NCBI RefSeq assembly: GCF_014842025.1
Contig: NZ_JACYUY010000003.1
Coordinates: 274,051-338,050 of the forward strand
Source of the DNA: Massilia sp. CFBP 13721
Lineage (GTDB): Bacteria; Pseudomonadota; Gammaproteobacteria; Burkholderiales; Burkholderiaceae_D
Direction: 5' to 3'
DNA length: 64,000 nt
A model generated the notes under the pieces. It did no database searches, was not told the origin of the DNA, and saw only the letters and a list, made by a program, of their open reading frames with translations. Both the position numbers and the translations under genes were made by a program. Below are positions 43,636 through 52,120 of this stretch, piece after piece (position 1 is the stretch's first letter; each line of letters begins with the position of its first letter).

Positions 43636-44368
43636 TTCGAAATCCTGTAATGACGAAAAATAAGGCAGCCATCGCCGCCAATGCGTACCACTGGAAGGCG
43701 TAGCCGCGGTGCTTGTCGACGCCCAGGCTGGGCGCCGGCCACTCGCGCACCAGCCCTTCTTCCTGCCCCGCTCCCGCTTGCTGCACGAAGAACGGCTGCA
43801 ATGCCAGGCCGCTCGCGCTTGCCACTGCCGCGATGTCGAGGTTCTGCACGCGCATGCCCGGCTCCAGTTTGCCGGCGCTGCCAAGCTGCATGAGGTGCCC
43901 GGCGCTGAGTGTGGCCACGCCCTCGATCGTCACCGTTCCCGGCGGCGTTTGGAAGCCCGGTACGCGCGCATAATCCTGCGCATCGCGCGGCAACCATCCG
44001 CGCAGCACCAGCACGTGCTGGCTCGAACCCGCTATTTTAAACGGCATCGCCAGAACGAACCCGGCCCGCCCGTTCAGCGGCCGGTTATCGAGAAACAGCG
44101 GCCAGCCGCTGACCCACTCCCCCGTCAGCCGCACCCGCCGATATTCAACGAATGTAGGGTGGACTCCGTCCACGCGTTCGTGTTCCTGCAAACGACCACC
44201 GCTTCCCAGCACCAGCGGCGCGAGCGCACCACGCTCGGCAAGCCGCGCCGCCACCGCCAACTTCTCCTCCGCGCGCCGCGTCTGCCAATTCCCCAACAAA
44301 ATCCCCAGCACCACCAGCGCCACCGTGGCCACAAACGGTATTACCCTAAACCGGAATGCCAATCGCAT
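43613..44368 (-). CDS. SURF1-family cytochrome oxidase assembly protein
   Basis: A 251-residue inner-membrane protein needed for heme A insertion into subunit I. N-terminal helix VIPFVATVALVVLGILLGNWQTRRA, C-terminal helix WYALAAMAALFFVITGF, and the family motif VLRGWLPRD in the loop. Residues 65-72 (RVDGVHPT) are encoded by a copy of the genome's palindromic repeat, within a region where homologues are usually shorter; the frame is kept. Confidence 0.9.
   Translation of the reverse strand: MRLAFRFRVIPFVATVALVVLGILLGNWQTRRAEEKLAVAARLAERGALAPLVLGSGGRLQEHERVDGVHPTFVEYRRVRLTGEWVSGWPLFLDNRPLNGRAGFVLAMPFKIAGSSQHVLVLRGWLPRDAQDYARVPGFQTPPGTVTIEGVATLSAGHLMQLGSAGKLEPGMRVQNLDIAAVASASGLALQPFFVQQAGAGQEEGLVREWPAPSLGVDKHRGYAFQWYALAAMAALFFVITGFRSGRKQAV
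44153..44176. repeat. Palindromic repeat copy inside the surf1 coding sequence
   Basis: TGTAGGGTGGAC-TCC-GTCCACGCG, 24 bases (8 codons), matching the intergenic copies at both conserved ends. It sits in frame within surf1. Confidence 0.85.
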
Positions 44369-44405
44369 TACAATGAACCCCTACTCCAACCCGCCGGCCA
44401 GAACA

Positions 44406-44606
44406 ATGAAAATTTTCGTCGCCATCGCCTTTATCCTGATCATCGGCAGCCTCGGCTCGGCCCTGTTCTTCCTGATGAAGGACAAGGGCCGCAGCAACCG
44501 CACCGTGCAGGCGCTGGCGATGCGCGTCGGCCTGTCGATCACGCTGTTCCTGCTGCTGCTGGCATCCTACAAGATGGGCTGGATCCATCCAACCGGCATC
44601 CGCTGA
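44406..44606 (+). CDS. Twin-transmembrane protein, DUF2909 type
   Basis: A 66-residue protein consisting of two helices: IFVAIAFILIIGSLGSALFFL and LSITLFLLLLASYKMGW, joined by a short basic loop (KDKGRSNRTVQ). The ATG at 44406 is preferred over an open upstream frame because it starts the conserved part. It is a plus-strand gene nested in the oxidase block, between ctaE and surf1, as in other betaproteobacteria. Function unknown. Confidence 0.85.
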   Translation: MKIFVAIAFILIIGSLGSALFFLMKDKGRSNRTVQALAMRVGLSITLFLLLLASYKMGWIHPTGIR

Positions 44607-44614
44607 TGTGACAA

Positions 44615-44636
44615 GGGACAGCCAAGCGGCTGTCCC
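44615..44636. terminator. Hairpin between convergent DUF2909 gene and ctaE
   Basis: Perfect 9-base stem GGGACAGCC / GGCTGTCCC with loop AAGC, 8 bases after the DUF2909 stop. No T-tract on either side, so it may be a weak or Rho-assisted bidirectional terminator. Confidence 0.55.
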
Positions 44637-44660
44637 CTGCCATTTCCGCAGCGCTTTCGG

Positions 44661-45524
44661 TTACAACCAGTACACCACGACGTAGAGGCCGAGCCACACG
44701 ACGTCGACGAAGTGCCAGTACCAGGCCGCGCCTTCGAAACCGAAGTGGTGATCCGCCGTGAAGTGCCCGCGCAGCACGCGGTACAGGATCACCGACAGCA
44801 TGATCGCGCCCATCGTCACGTGGAAGCCGTGGAAGCCGGTCAGCATGAAGAAGGTCGAGCCGTAGATGCCCGAGGTCAGCTTCAGGTTCAGTTCCTGGTA
44901 GGCGTGCATGTATTCATACACCTGGAAGCCCATGAAGATCGCGCCCAGCAGGATCGTGAAGAACAGGAACACGGCGGTGTTGCGGCGGTGGCCCGCGCGC
45001 AGCGCGTGGTGGGCGATGGTCAGCGTCACGCCCGACAGCAGCAGCAAGGCGGTGTTGATCGTCGGGATCGGGAATGGGCCCATGGTGTTGAAGGTGTCGA
45101 CCACGCCGGCCGGGCCGGTGTTGCCCCAATGGCCGGCAAAGTCGGGCCACAGCACCTTGTGGTCGAGGTCGGCCAGCCAGGGCATCGAGATCACGCGCGC
45201 ATAGAACAGCGCGCCGAAGAAGGCGGCGAAGAACATCACTTCCGAGAAGATGAACCAGCTCATCGACCAGCGGAAGGACGAATCGATGCGATGGCTGTAC
45301 TGGCCCGATTCCGATTCCTTGATGGCGTCGCCGAACCAGAAATACAGCACGGTCAGCATCGCCACGATGCCGGCCAGGCAGACGACCGGTCCCCAGGAGG
45401 CGCTGTTGACCCAGCCGGAAGCGCCCAGCATGGTCACCAGCATCGAGATGCCGCCGGCCATCGGCCACATCGAGGGGCCTGGCACGAAATAATGCGGCGC
45501 GGTCTTTGACACACTCATCTTCAT
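44661..45524 (-). CDS. ctaE: Cytochrome c oxidase subunit III
   Basis: A 287-residue subunit III of the aa3-type terminal oxidase. Seven-helix pattern; WFIFSEVMFFAAFFGALFYAR, HALRAGHRR, GFHGFHVTMGAIML and WYWHFVDVVWLGLYVVVYWL are diagnostic. Separated from the DUF2970 gene by about 40 bases. Confidence 0.96.
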   Translation of the reverse strand: MKMSVSKTAPHYFVPGPSMWPMAGGISMLVTMLGASGWVNSASWGPVVCLAGIVAMLTVLYFWFGDAIKESESGQYSHRIDSSFRWSMSWFIFSEVMFFAAFFGALFYARVISMPWLADLDHKVLWPDFAGHWGNTGPAGVVDTFNTMGPFPIPTINTALLLLSGVTLTIAHHALRAGHRRNTAVFLFFTILLGAIFMGFQVYEYMHAYQELNLKLTSGIYGSTFFMLTGFHGFHVTMGAIMLSVILYRVLRGHFTADHHFGFEGAAWYWHFVDVVWLGLYVVVYWL

Positions 45525-45565
45525 CTCCTGGATCGTTGTTCTAATGCGTTGAATTGAAATACGTT

Positions 45566-45775
45566 TTACTGAGAGACCGCTATCCTCACCAACAACAACA
45601 GCACGCCGATAAACATCGCCAGCCCCAGCAGCGCCGCCAGGATCACGTGGAACGGGTTCAGGTTCACCGCGTCGTCCTCGTAATCGCGCCGCTTGCGCAC
45701 GCCGAAGAAGGACCAGAGCACGGCCTTCATCGAAGCCAGGAACGAAGCCTTGCGCGGCGCCTGGTCCGGTTTCAT
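45566..45775 (-). CDS. Small membrane protein, DUF2970 type
   Basis: A 69-residue protein: basic N-terminus, AVLWSFFGVRKRRDYEDDAV, then one helix ILAALLGLAMFIGVLLLLV. Its ATG overlaps the ctaG stop by 1 codon (ATGA). This small gene between ctaG and ctaE is typical of betaproteobacterial oxidase operons. Role unknown; probably assembly or stability of the oxidase. Confidence 0.85.
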   Translation of the reverse strand: MKPDQAPRKASFLASMKAVLWSFFGVRKRRDYEDDAVNLNPFHVILAALLGLAMFIGVLLLLVRIAVSQ

Positions 45776-46329
45776 CAGTTCGCCGCCACCGCGCCGGAAA
45801 TCTCGAAGAAGGTGTACGACAGCGTGATGTTCTTCACTTCCCTGGGCAGCTTCGGATCGATGAAGAATACCACCTGCATCTGGCGCGCTTCGTTCGGTTT
45901 CATGAGCTGCTCGCGGAAGCAGAAGCACTCGACCTTTTTAAAATGCGGCGTCGCCGACTGCGGCGCATAACTCGGGATCGCCTGCGCCTTCACGGCGCGT
46001 CCCTGCGTGTTCACGACCTCGTACATCACGGTCGCCAGTTCGCCCGGATGGACCTGGATCGAACGCGTGGTCGGACGGAAGCGCCACGGTCCCTGCGCAT
46101 TGCCGTCCAGTTCCACCGTGATCAGGCGCGTCTTGTCGACCTGGGTATTTTCCGGACGCTCGACGGTGCCGTCCTGCTGGGTCAGCACGTTAATGCCGAG
46201 CACCTCGCACATCTGGCGGTAGACCGGCACCAGCGCGTAGCCGAAGCCGAACATCATCACCGCCACCACCACCAGCTTGCCGAGGGTGGAGCGGTTCAGT
46301 TGCAGGCGCTCTTTGGGCGTGTAACTCAT
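45775..46329 (-). CDS. ctaG: Cytochrome c oxidase assembly protein CtaG/Cox11
   Basis: A 184-residue copper chaperone for the CuB site. One N-terminal helix (LVVVAVMMFGFGYALVPVY) and a periplasmic beta domain. The copper-binding CFCF motif is present in KVECFCFREQ, with MKPNEARQMQVVFFIDP following. Good family length. Confidence 0.95.
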   Translation of the reverse strand: MSYTPKERLQLNRSTLGKLVVVAVMMFGFGYALVPVYRQMCEVLGINVLTQQDGTVERPENTQVDKTRLITVELDGNAQGPWRFRPTTRSIQVHPGELATVMYEVVNTQGRAVKAQAIPSYAPQSATPHFKKVECFCFREQLMKPNEARQMQVVFFIDPKLPREVKNITLSYTFFEISGAVAAN

Positions 46330-46437
46330 TTACATGAACCACATGCGCTTGACGATCACCGCGGCGAAGAAGAACGCCGCGATCACGCACAGCACCAGCG
46401 CGATCTTGCCATTGCTGGTTTTTTTCTGCGCGTTCAT
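46330..46437 (-). CDS. Cytochrome oxidase small assembly peptide (35 residues)
   Basis: Starts ATG at 46437, overlapping the ctaD stop by one base (TGATG), and ends next to ctaG. The peptide is a short basic start, [11 protein letters not shown], and one helix IALVLCVIAAFFFAAVIV, ending KRMWFM. Matches the tiny annotated assembly protein that sits between ctaD and ctaG in related genomes. Confidence 0.8.
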   Translation of the reverse strand: MNAQKKTSNGKIALVLCVIAAFFFAAVIVKRMWFM

Positions 46438-48041
46438 CACTTCACCAGCGGTGGGTTTTCGAAGGTGTGGAACGGCGCCGGGCTCGGCACGGTCCACTCC
46501 AGGCCTTCCGCGCCTTCCCATGGTTTGGCTTCCGCCTTCGGGCCGCCCTTGATGGTCGGCAGCACGACGGCGAACAGGAAGTACACCTGCGACAGGCCGA
46601 AACCAAAGGCGCCCACCGAGACGATCATGTTGAAGTCGGTGAACTGCACGGCATAGTCGGCGTAACGGCGCGGCATGCCGGCCAGGCCGAGGAAGTGCAT
46701 CGGGAAGAAGGTGACGTTGAAGGTGATCAGCGACAGCCAGAAGTGCATCTTGCCGCGGCCTTCCGGATACATGTGGCCGGTCCACTTCGGCGCCCAGTAA
46801 TAGAAGCCGGCGAACAGCGCGAACAGGGAACCGGCCACCAGCACGTAGTGGAAGTGCGCCACCACGTAATACGTGTCGTGCACCTGGATGTCGATCGGGG
46901 TCACGGCCAGGATCAGGCCGGTGAAGCCGCCCATGGTGAACACGAAGATGAAGCCGACCGCGAACAGCATCGGCGTCTCGAAGGTCATCGAGCCCTTCCA
47001 CATGGTGGCGACCCAGTTGAACACCTTCACGCCGGTCGGCACCGCGATCAGCATGGTGGCGTACATGAAGAACAGCTGCGAGGTCACCGGCATCCCGGTG
47101 GTGAACATGTGGTGGGCCCAGACGATGAACGACAGCACGGCGATCGAGGCGGTCGCGTACACCATCGAGGCGTAGCCGAACAGCGGTTTGCGCGCAAAGG
47201 CCGGCAGGATCTGCGAGACGATGCCGAAGGCCGGCAAGATCATGATGTAGACCTCGGGGTGGCCGAAGAACCAGAAGATGTGCTGGTACATGACCGGGTC
47301 GCCACCGCCGGCGGCGTTGAAGAACGAGGTGCCGAAGTGGCGGTCGGTCAGGGTCATGGTGATCGCGCCTGCGAGCACCGGCATCACGGCGATCAGCAGG
47401 AAGGCGGTGATCAGCCAGGTCCAGCAGAACATCGGCATCTTCATCAGCGTCATGCCGGGCGCGCGCATGTTGAGGATGGTGACGATGATGTTAATCGAGC
47501 CCATGATCGACGAGGCGCCCATGATGTGCATCGCGAAAATCGCCATGTCCATGCCGGGGCCCATCTGGGTCGACAGCGGTGCGTACAACGTCCAGCCGGC
47601 GGCCGTCGCCCCGCCCGGCGAGAAGAAGGAACCGGCCAGCAGCAGCGCCGCCGGCGGCAGTAGCCAGAACGAGAAGTTGTTCATGCGCGCGAAGGCCATG
47701 TCCGATGCCCCGACCTGCAGCGGGATCATCCAGTTGGCGAAGCCGACGAACGCCGGCATGATCGCGCCGAACACCATCACCAGGCCGTGCATCGTGGTCA
47801 GCTGGTTGAAGAACTCGGGACGGAAGAACTGCAGGCCGGGCTGGAACAGCTCGGTGCGGATCATCAGCGCCAGCACGCCGCCCGAGAGCAGCATGATGAA
47901 CGAGAACCATAGGTAGAGGGTGCCGATGTCCTTGTGGTTGGTGGCGAACAGCCAGCGGCGGGCGCCGGTGGGCATGTCGTGGTGCGCGTGGTCATGGCCG
48001 TGGTGGTCGTCGTGCGCGTGGTCGAGTGTGCTGGTAGTCAT
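46437..48041 (-). CDS. ctaD: Cytochrome c oxidase subunit I
   Basis: A 534-residue A-type heme-copper oxidase catalytic subunit. [14 protein letters not shown] holds a heme a ligand. The CuB/tyrosine segment [17 protein letters not shown] has the glutamate of the D-channel. [11 protein letters not shown] gives the paired CuB histidines, and [11 protein letters not shown] the heme ligands. A histidine-rich N-terminus ([19 protein letters not shown]) may bind metal. Confidence 0.97.
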   Translation of the reverse strand: MTTSTLDHAHDDHHGHDHAHHDMPTGARRWLFATNHKDIGTLYLWFSFIMLLSGGVLALMIRTELFQPGLQFFRPEFFNQLTTMHGLVMVFGAIMPAFVGFANWMIPLQVGASDMAFARMNNFSFWLLPPAALLLAGSFFSPGGATAAGWTLYAPLSTQMGPGMDMAIFAMHIMGASSIMGSINIIVTILNMRAPGMTLMKMPMFCWTWLITAFLLIAVMPVLAGAITMTLTDRHFGTSFFNAAGGGDPVMYQHIFWFFGHPEVYIMILPAFGIVSQILPAFARKPLFGYASMVYATASIAVLSFIVWAHHMFTTGMPVTSQLFFMYATMLIAVPTGVKVFNWVATMWKGSMTFETPMLFAVGFIFVFTMGGFTGLILAVTPIDIQVHDTYYVVAHFHYVLVAGSLFALFAGFYYWAPKWTGHMYPEGRGKMHFWLSLITFNVTFFPMHFLGLAGMPRRYADYAVQFTDFNMIVSVGAFGFGLSQVYFLFAVVLPTIKGGPKAEAKPWEGAEGLEWTVPSPAPFHTFENPPLVK

Positions 48042-48067
48042 GTCAGTATCCTGAGAACTTTACGGCG

Positions 48068-49255
48068 TTACTTGCTGCGTGCAGCCAGCACCTCGGCCGG
48101 TTGGACAATGTTTTCGGCGGCCTTGTTCGACCAGGTATTGCGGGTATAGGTAATGACGGCAGCGATGTCCGAATCGGACAGCTGCTTCCAGGCCGGCATG
48201 GCCGAGGCGTAGGCCGGGGTGTCCTGGCCGTTGAGCAGCACGTCGATCTGGTGGGCCTTGGCGCCATTCACCACCGGCGAACCGTCGAGCGGCGCAAAGG
48301 CGTTCGGCACGCCCTTGCCGTTGGCCTGGTGGCAGGCCACGCAGTTGGCGGCATAGACGGCTTCGCCCTTGGTTTTCAGTTCATCGATGGTCCAGACCTT
48401 GGTCGGATCGTCGGCCAGCGCGGCCATTTTCTTTTTCTCGCCGGCGACCCAGGCGGTGTAATCCTCGGCCGAGACAACGCGCACCACGATCGGCATGAAG
48501 GCGTGGTCCTTGCCGCACAGTTCGACGCAGTTGCCGCGATAGACGCCGACCTTGTCGGCCTTGAACCAGCCGTCGCGCACGAAACCGGGAATCGCATCCT
48601 GCTTGATGGCGAAGGCCGGGATCGTCCAGGCGTGGATCACGTCGTTGGCGGTGAAGACCATGCGCACCTTCTTGCCGACCGGGACCACCATTTCGTTGTC
48701 GACTTCGAGCAGGTAGTTTTCGCCGCGCTTTTCGGTAGGGGCCACGCCCGGCTCGCCGATCTGGCTGCGCGGGGTCGACAGGTTCGACAGGAAGCTGATG
48801 CCCTCGCCTTCGCCCTTCAGGTAATCGTAGCCCCATTTCCACTGCATGCCGGTGGCCTTGATGGTGAGGTCGGCGTTCGAGGTGTCTTTCAGGGCCACGA
48901 CCGTCTTGGTGGCGGGCAGCGCCATGCCGATGACGATCAGGAAGGGAACGATGGTCCAGGCGATTTCGACGGCGGTCGATTCGTGGAAGGTGGCCGGTTT
49001 GTGGCCGAGGGATTTACGGTGCTTGAACACCGAGTAGAACATGACGCCGAAGACGCCGACGAAGATGACCAGGCACACGATCATCATCCAGTTGTGCAAG
49101 CTGTAGATGTCAGCGCCGATCCCAGTCACCGGAGTTTGCATGTTCAACTGGTGTTCCACCGGCCGCCCCGTGATGTCCGGGGCCGCCAGTGCCGGGACGC
49201 TGGCCGATACGGCGAGACCGAGCATCAAGGCGTGAAGTCGCTTTGCATATGTCAT
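48068..49255 (-). CDS. ctaC: Cytochrome c oxidase subunit II fused to cytochrome c (caa3-like)
   Basis: A 395-residue subunit II. Signal peptide (LMLGLAVSASVPALA), two helices, then the cupredoxin domain with the CuA site (VIHAWTIPAFAIKQDAIPG and CVELCGKDHAFM). A C-terminal cytochrome c domain has CVACH and a methionine in ASAMPAWKQLSD. I start at the ATG at 49255; an upstream GTG at 49276 is less likely. First gene of the oxidase block. Confidence 0.96.
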   Translation of the reverse strand: MTYAKRLHALMLGLAVSASVPALAAPDITGRPVEHQLNMQTPVTGIGADIYSLHNWMMIVCLVIFVGVFGVMFYSVFKHRKSLGHKPATFHESTAVEIAWTIVPFLIVIGMALPATKTVVALKDTSNADLTIKATGMQWKWGYDYLKGEGEGISFLSNLSTPRSQIGEPGVAPTEKRGENYLLEVDNEMVVPVGKKVRMVFTANDVIHAWTIPAFAIKQDAIPGFVRDGWFKADKVGVYRGNCVELCGKDHAFMPIVVRVVSAEDYTAWVAGEKKKMAALADDPTKVWTIDELKTKGEAVYAANCVACHQANGKGVPNAFAPLDGSPVVNGAKAHQIDVLLNGQDTPAYASAMPAWKQLSDSDIAAVITYTRNTWSNKAAENIVQPAEVLAARSK

Positions 49256-49687
49256 GTATTGTCCCCAACCACCCAAAATAAGAATATTTTTAAACGGTCA
49301 GCAATTCCATGAACGAACCGCCGCCGCTCCGAAACCAAGTGCAAGCTGGTTCCCGGCGGCGCGGCTTATGGACGCGCAACAGGTGTACACCATATTGCTC
49401 GTCCACCAGCAACTGCAACAACACACTGACGGGCGCGAAACTTGCGGATGCTGCTTTTCTTTTCTAATTCTTCACCGTTGCGCCTTGTTTTTCAACGTTT
49501 GGCGGCCACATGGCGGCGGAAAAATAGTTATTGATTATACTCAAATCGGTAATTTTTATTCAAGGAAAATCCTTGCCGCGGCCGTCTTATTTCGTGCGTT
49601 ATGGCATCGAGCGTTGCCGTATGGGCCTTGCTGGCGGGGGCTGTTCGTGCTAACTCGTTGTTGCCGATCGGATCGAAATACCGTGAG

Positions 49688-49851
49688 GCGTAGGGTGGAC
49701 GGCTCAACCCGGATAGTTGCTGCCATGCGGCCTGTGCGCCGTCCACGCGTAACCTTCGCATCACCGCGGCCGCTGGTCTGCAAACGTCGCGCGTGGACGG
49801 CGCCCTCGCCGCGTATTCATCATAGGTAAAGGTGAAACCGTCCACCCTACG
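49688..49851. repeat. Inverted pair of GTAGGGTGG palindromic repeats
   Basis: GCGTAGGGTGGACGG (49688-49702) with CCGTCCACGCG at 49739-49749, then in opposite orientation GCGTGGACGG (49791-49800) with CCGTCCACCCTACG (49838-49851). Unlike the compact copies, the loops are about 36 bases. The last unit supplies the TAG stop codon of the BioC-like gene (complement of 49847-49849). The wider gap 49256-49846 has no gene; it must contain the ctaC promoter. Confidence 0.8.
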
Positions 49852-50761
49852 TGCGCGGCCGGAACTGGATGATCGCCTCCCCCGCCGCCGTCGTTTTCGG
49901 CACCGGCCGGAACGCGTGGCCGTAGATCACCTCGAAGGTCAGCGGGATCTTGCCGTCCGCGCCGCGCAGTGCTTCGAGCGCATCGACCATGCGCGCCCAG
50001 GCCGCGCGTCCGATCAGCCCGCGCCGGCGCGTCGCCAGCGGATTGCCGCCGATCGCGCGCACGTCCGCCAGCAGCGCCGCGACCGTGCTGTAGGTTACCG
50101 TGATGCGCTCGGCATCCATCACCGGCGTCGAGAAGCCGGCTTCGACCAACTGGTCGCCGAAGTCGTGCATGTCCACGAAGGGCAGCGTGTGCGGCGTTTC
50201 GTCGAGCGCGGCAAAAGCGGTGCGCAGCTCCTTGAAGGTGTCGGGACCGAAATTCGAGAACATCAACAAGCCGTCGACGCGCAGCACGCGGCGCCATTCG
50301 GCGAACACGCGGTCGGGCTGGGGATGCCAGTGCAGCGCCAGGTTCGACCATACCAGGTCGATTGCGTTCGGGCCGAATGGCAGGGAACCGAAGTCGCCGC
50401 ACAGAAGGTCGACGCCGGCCTTTGCCGGCATCAGGCGGCTGAGCATCTGGTTGAGCGAACGCATGGCCGGCGCCGGCGCCTTGGCACTGGCGAGCATGCC
50501 TGGGGACGCGTCGAGGCCGACGATCTGGGCCGCCGGATAGGTCTTTTGCAGCGTGCCGAGGTCAAGCCCGGCGCCGCAGCCGGCGTCGAGCACGCGTTGC
50601 GGCACGATTTTTACCAGGCTCAGCCGTTCGTGCATGCGCGCGGCGATTTCGCGGCGCAGGAAGTCGGCGGACGCCACGCGCTGCGGTTCCGCGAATAACG
50701 CACGGACGCGCTCGGCGTCAATCGGTGCGCTCATTTTCGATGGGGTCGAAGGAGAAGCCAT
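49847..50761 (-). CDS. bioC: SAM-dependent methyltransferase, BioC-like (malonyl-ACP methyltransferase)
   Basis: About 304 residues; the start could also be ATG 50734. Methyltransferase motifs: VLDAGCGAGLDLGTLQ (SAM loop), IVGLDASPGMLASA, LLCGDFGSLPFGPNAIDLVWSNLALHW and the BioC-type WRRVLRVDGLLMFSNFGPDTFKELR. BioC disguises the biotin precursor as a methyl ester. Divergent from comF, the usual betaproteobacterial arrangement. The other bio genes are not in this window. Neither start has a good ribosome site. Confidence 0.85.
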   Translation of the reverse strand: MASPSTPSKMSAPIDAERVRALFAEPQRVASADFLRREIAARMHERLSLVKIVPQRVLDAGCGAGLDLGTLQKTYPAAQIVGLDASPGMLASAKAPAPAMRSLNQMLSRLMPAKAGVDLLCGDFGSLPFGPNAIDLVWSNLALHWHPQPDRVFAEWRRVLRVDGLLMFSNFGPDTFKELRTAFAALDETPHTLPFVDMHDFGDQLVEAGFSTPVMDAERITVTYSTVAALLADVRAIGGNPLATRRRGLIGRAAWARMVDALEALRGADGKIPLTFEVIYGHAFRPVPKTTAAGEAIIQFRPRT

Positions 50762-50823
50762 GGTTCTGTTGCGTTCAAATGAGATAATGGCGGGAGTGTA
50801 CATGTTTGCGGAAGGTAGAGCAG

Positions 50824-51582
50824 ATGAGACCGTTGGCCTTGCGCTGGCCGCGCGCCTGCGTACGTGATCTGGTGCGCGTGCTGCTGCCTGCGCTGCTGCC
50901 ATCTTCCTGCGCACTGTGCGGCGAGTTGGCCGATGGGGCAGTATGTGCGCCCTGCACGCTGCGCTACGCCGCTCCCGGCGGGCCGCGCTGCCCCGGCTGC
51001 GCCAATCCGCTTGGCGCCGCTGAAGCGAACGGACAAACCTGCGCCGCCTGCATCGCTGCGCCGCCCGCCTTCGACGCCACCATCGTCGCCGGCGACTACG
51101 CGGCGCCGCTCGACAGCCTGGTGCTCGGCCTGAAATTCGGCGCGCGGCTGCCGCTGGCGCCCTGGTGTGCCGGCCGCATGCGCGATGCCGTGCTGGCGCA
51201 CCCCGGCTGGCCGCTGCCTGAGCTGCTGTGTCCGGTTCCGCTGGGACCGCGGCGCCTGGCCGAGCGCGGCTTCAACCAGGCGCTCGAGATCGCCCGGCCG
51301 CTCGCCGCGATGCTCGGCGTCCCGCTGCAGCCGCGCCTGGCGATGCGCGCGCTCGAAACGGCGGCGCAGTCGGGCGTGGCGCCACGCGAACGCGCCGGCA
51401 ACATCCGCGGCGCCTTCGAGGTGGCGGCGGAGATGGCGGCGCTGGTCGAGGGCCGCCACGTCGGCGTCGTCGACGACGTCATGACCAGCGGGCACACTTT
51501 GAACGAGCTGGCTGCTACCTTGAAGGCGGCCGGCGCCGCGCGCGTCTCCAACCTGGTATTCGCGCGCACGCCACCACACTAA
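50824..51582 (+). CDS. ComF-family phosphoribosyltransferase-like protein
   Basis: A 252-residue protein. N-terminal zinc-ribbon-like cysteines (CALCGELADGAVCAPC and CPGC...CAAC), then ADY-type LVLGLKFGARLPLA, and the phosphoribosyltransferase part with PVPLGPRRLAERGFNQALEIA and the PRPP loop VGVVDDVMTSGHTLNEL. Family members act in DNA uptake or nucleotide metabolism. GAAGG lies 8 bases before the ATG. Confidence 0.92.
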   Translation: MRPLALRWPRACVRDLVRVLLPALLPSSCALCGELADGAVCAPCTLRYAAPGGPRCPGCANPLGAAEANGQTCAACIAAPPAFDATIVAGDYAAPLDSLVLGLKFGARLPLAPWCAGRMRDAVLAHPGWPLPELLCPVPLGPRRLAERGFNQALEIARPLAAMLGVPLQPRLAMRALETAAQSGVAPRERAGNIRGAFEVAAEMAALVEGRHVGVVDDVMTSGHTLNELAATLKAAGAARVSNLVFARTPPH

Positions 51583-51595
51583 TTATGGAGTTTGA

Positions 51596-52066
51596 ATGTT
51601 TCACGTCGTACTAGTCGAACCGGAAATCCCGCCGAACACCGGCAACGTCATCCGCCTGTGCGCCAACACCGGCGTGCAACTGCACCTGATCGAGCCGCTC
51701 GGCTTCCCCCTCGACGACGCCAAGATGCGCCGCGCCGGCCTTGATTACCACGACTACGCGACGATGAAAGTGCACAAGAATTGGGACGCTTTCATGGCTG
51801 ACACTCAGCCCGACCCGGCACGCATGTTTGCGCTGACCACGCACGGCTCGGCGCCGTTCGCGAACGCGGCCTTCCAGCCGGGTGACGTGTTCGTGTTCGG
51901 ACCGGAGTCGCGTGGGCTGGCGCCCGCGTTTCGCGAGACTTTTCCGGCGGCGCAGCGGATTCGCTTGCCGATGATGCCGGATAACCGCAGCCTGAACCTG
52001 TCGAATACGGTGGCGGTCGTGGTGTATGAGGCGTGGCGGCAGAACGGGTACGCGGGCGGGGCGTGA
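51596..52066 (+). CDS. trmL: tRNA (cytidine(34)-2'-O)-methyltransferase TrmL
   Basis: A 156-residue SPOUT methyltransferase that 2'-O-methylates the wobble base of leucine tRNAs. MFHVVLVEPEIPPNTGNVIRLCANTG at the start, FVFGPESRGLAP in the middle and IRLPMMPDNRSLNLSNTVAVVVYEAWRQ at the end form the knotted SAM site. It starts 13 bases after comF. Confidence 0.96.
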   Translation: MFHVVLVEPEIPPNTGNVIRLCANTGVQLHLIEPLGFPLDDAKMRRAGLDYHDYATMKVHKNWDAFMADTQPDPARMFALTTHGSAPFANAAFQPGDVFVFGPESRGLAPAFRETFPAAQRIRLPMMPDNRSLNLSNTVAVVVYEAWRQNGYAGGA

Positions 52067-52075
52067 TCCGCAAAT

Positions 52076-52105
52076 AAACGGCCGAGGATCGGCCGTTTCC
52101 TTTTG
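52076..52105 (+). terminator. Terminator after trmL
   Basis: AAACGGCCGA / TCGGCCGTTT with loop GGA, followed by the T-rich CCTTTTG. Between convergent trmL and the catalase gene, so may serve both directions. Confidence 0.8.
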
Positions 52106-52120
52106 TTGCCGCCAGCCTGA

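Noticed and set aside
49528..49845. Open frame of about 105 codons upstream of the BioC-like gene
   Set aside because: It runs through the palindromic repeats, has no ribosome site and no recognisable motif.
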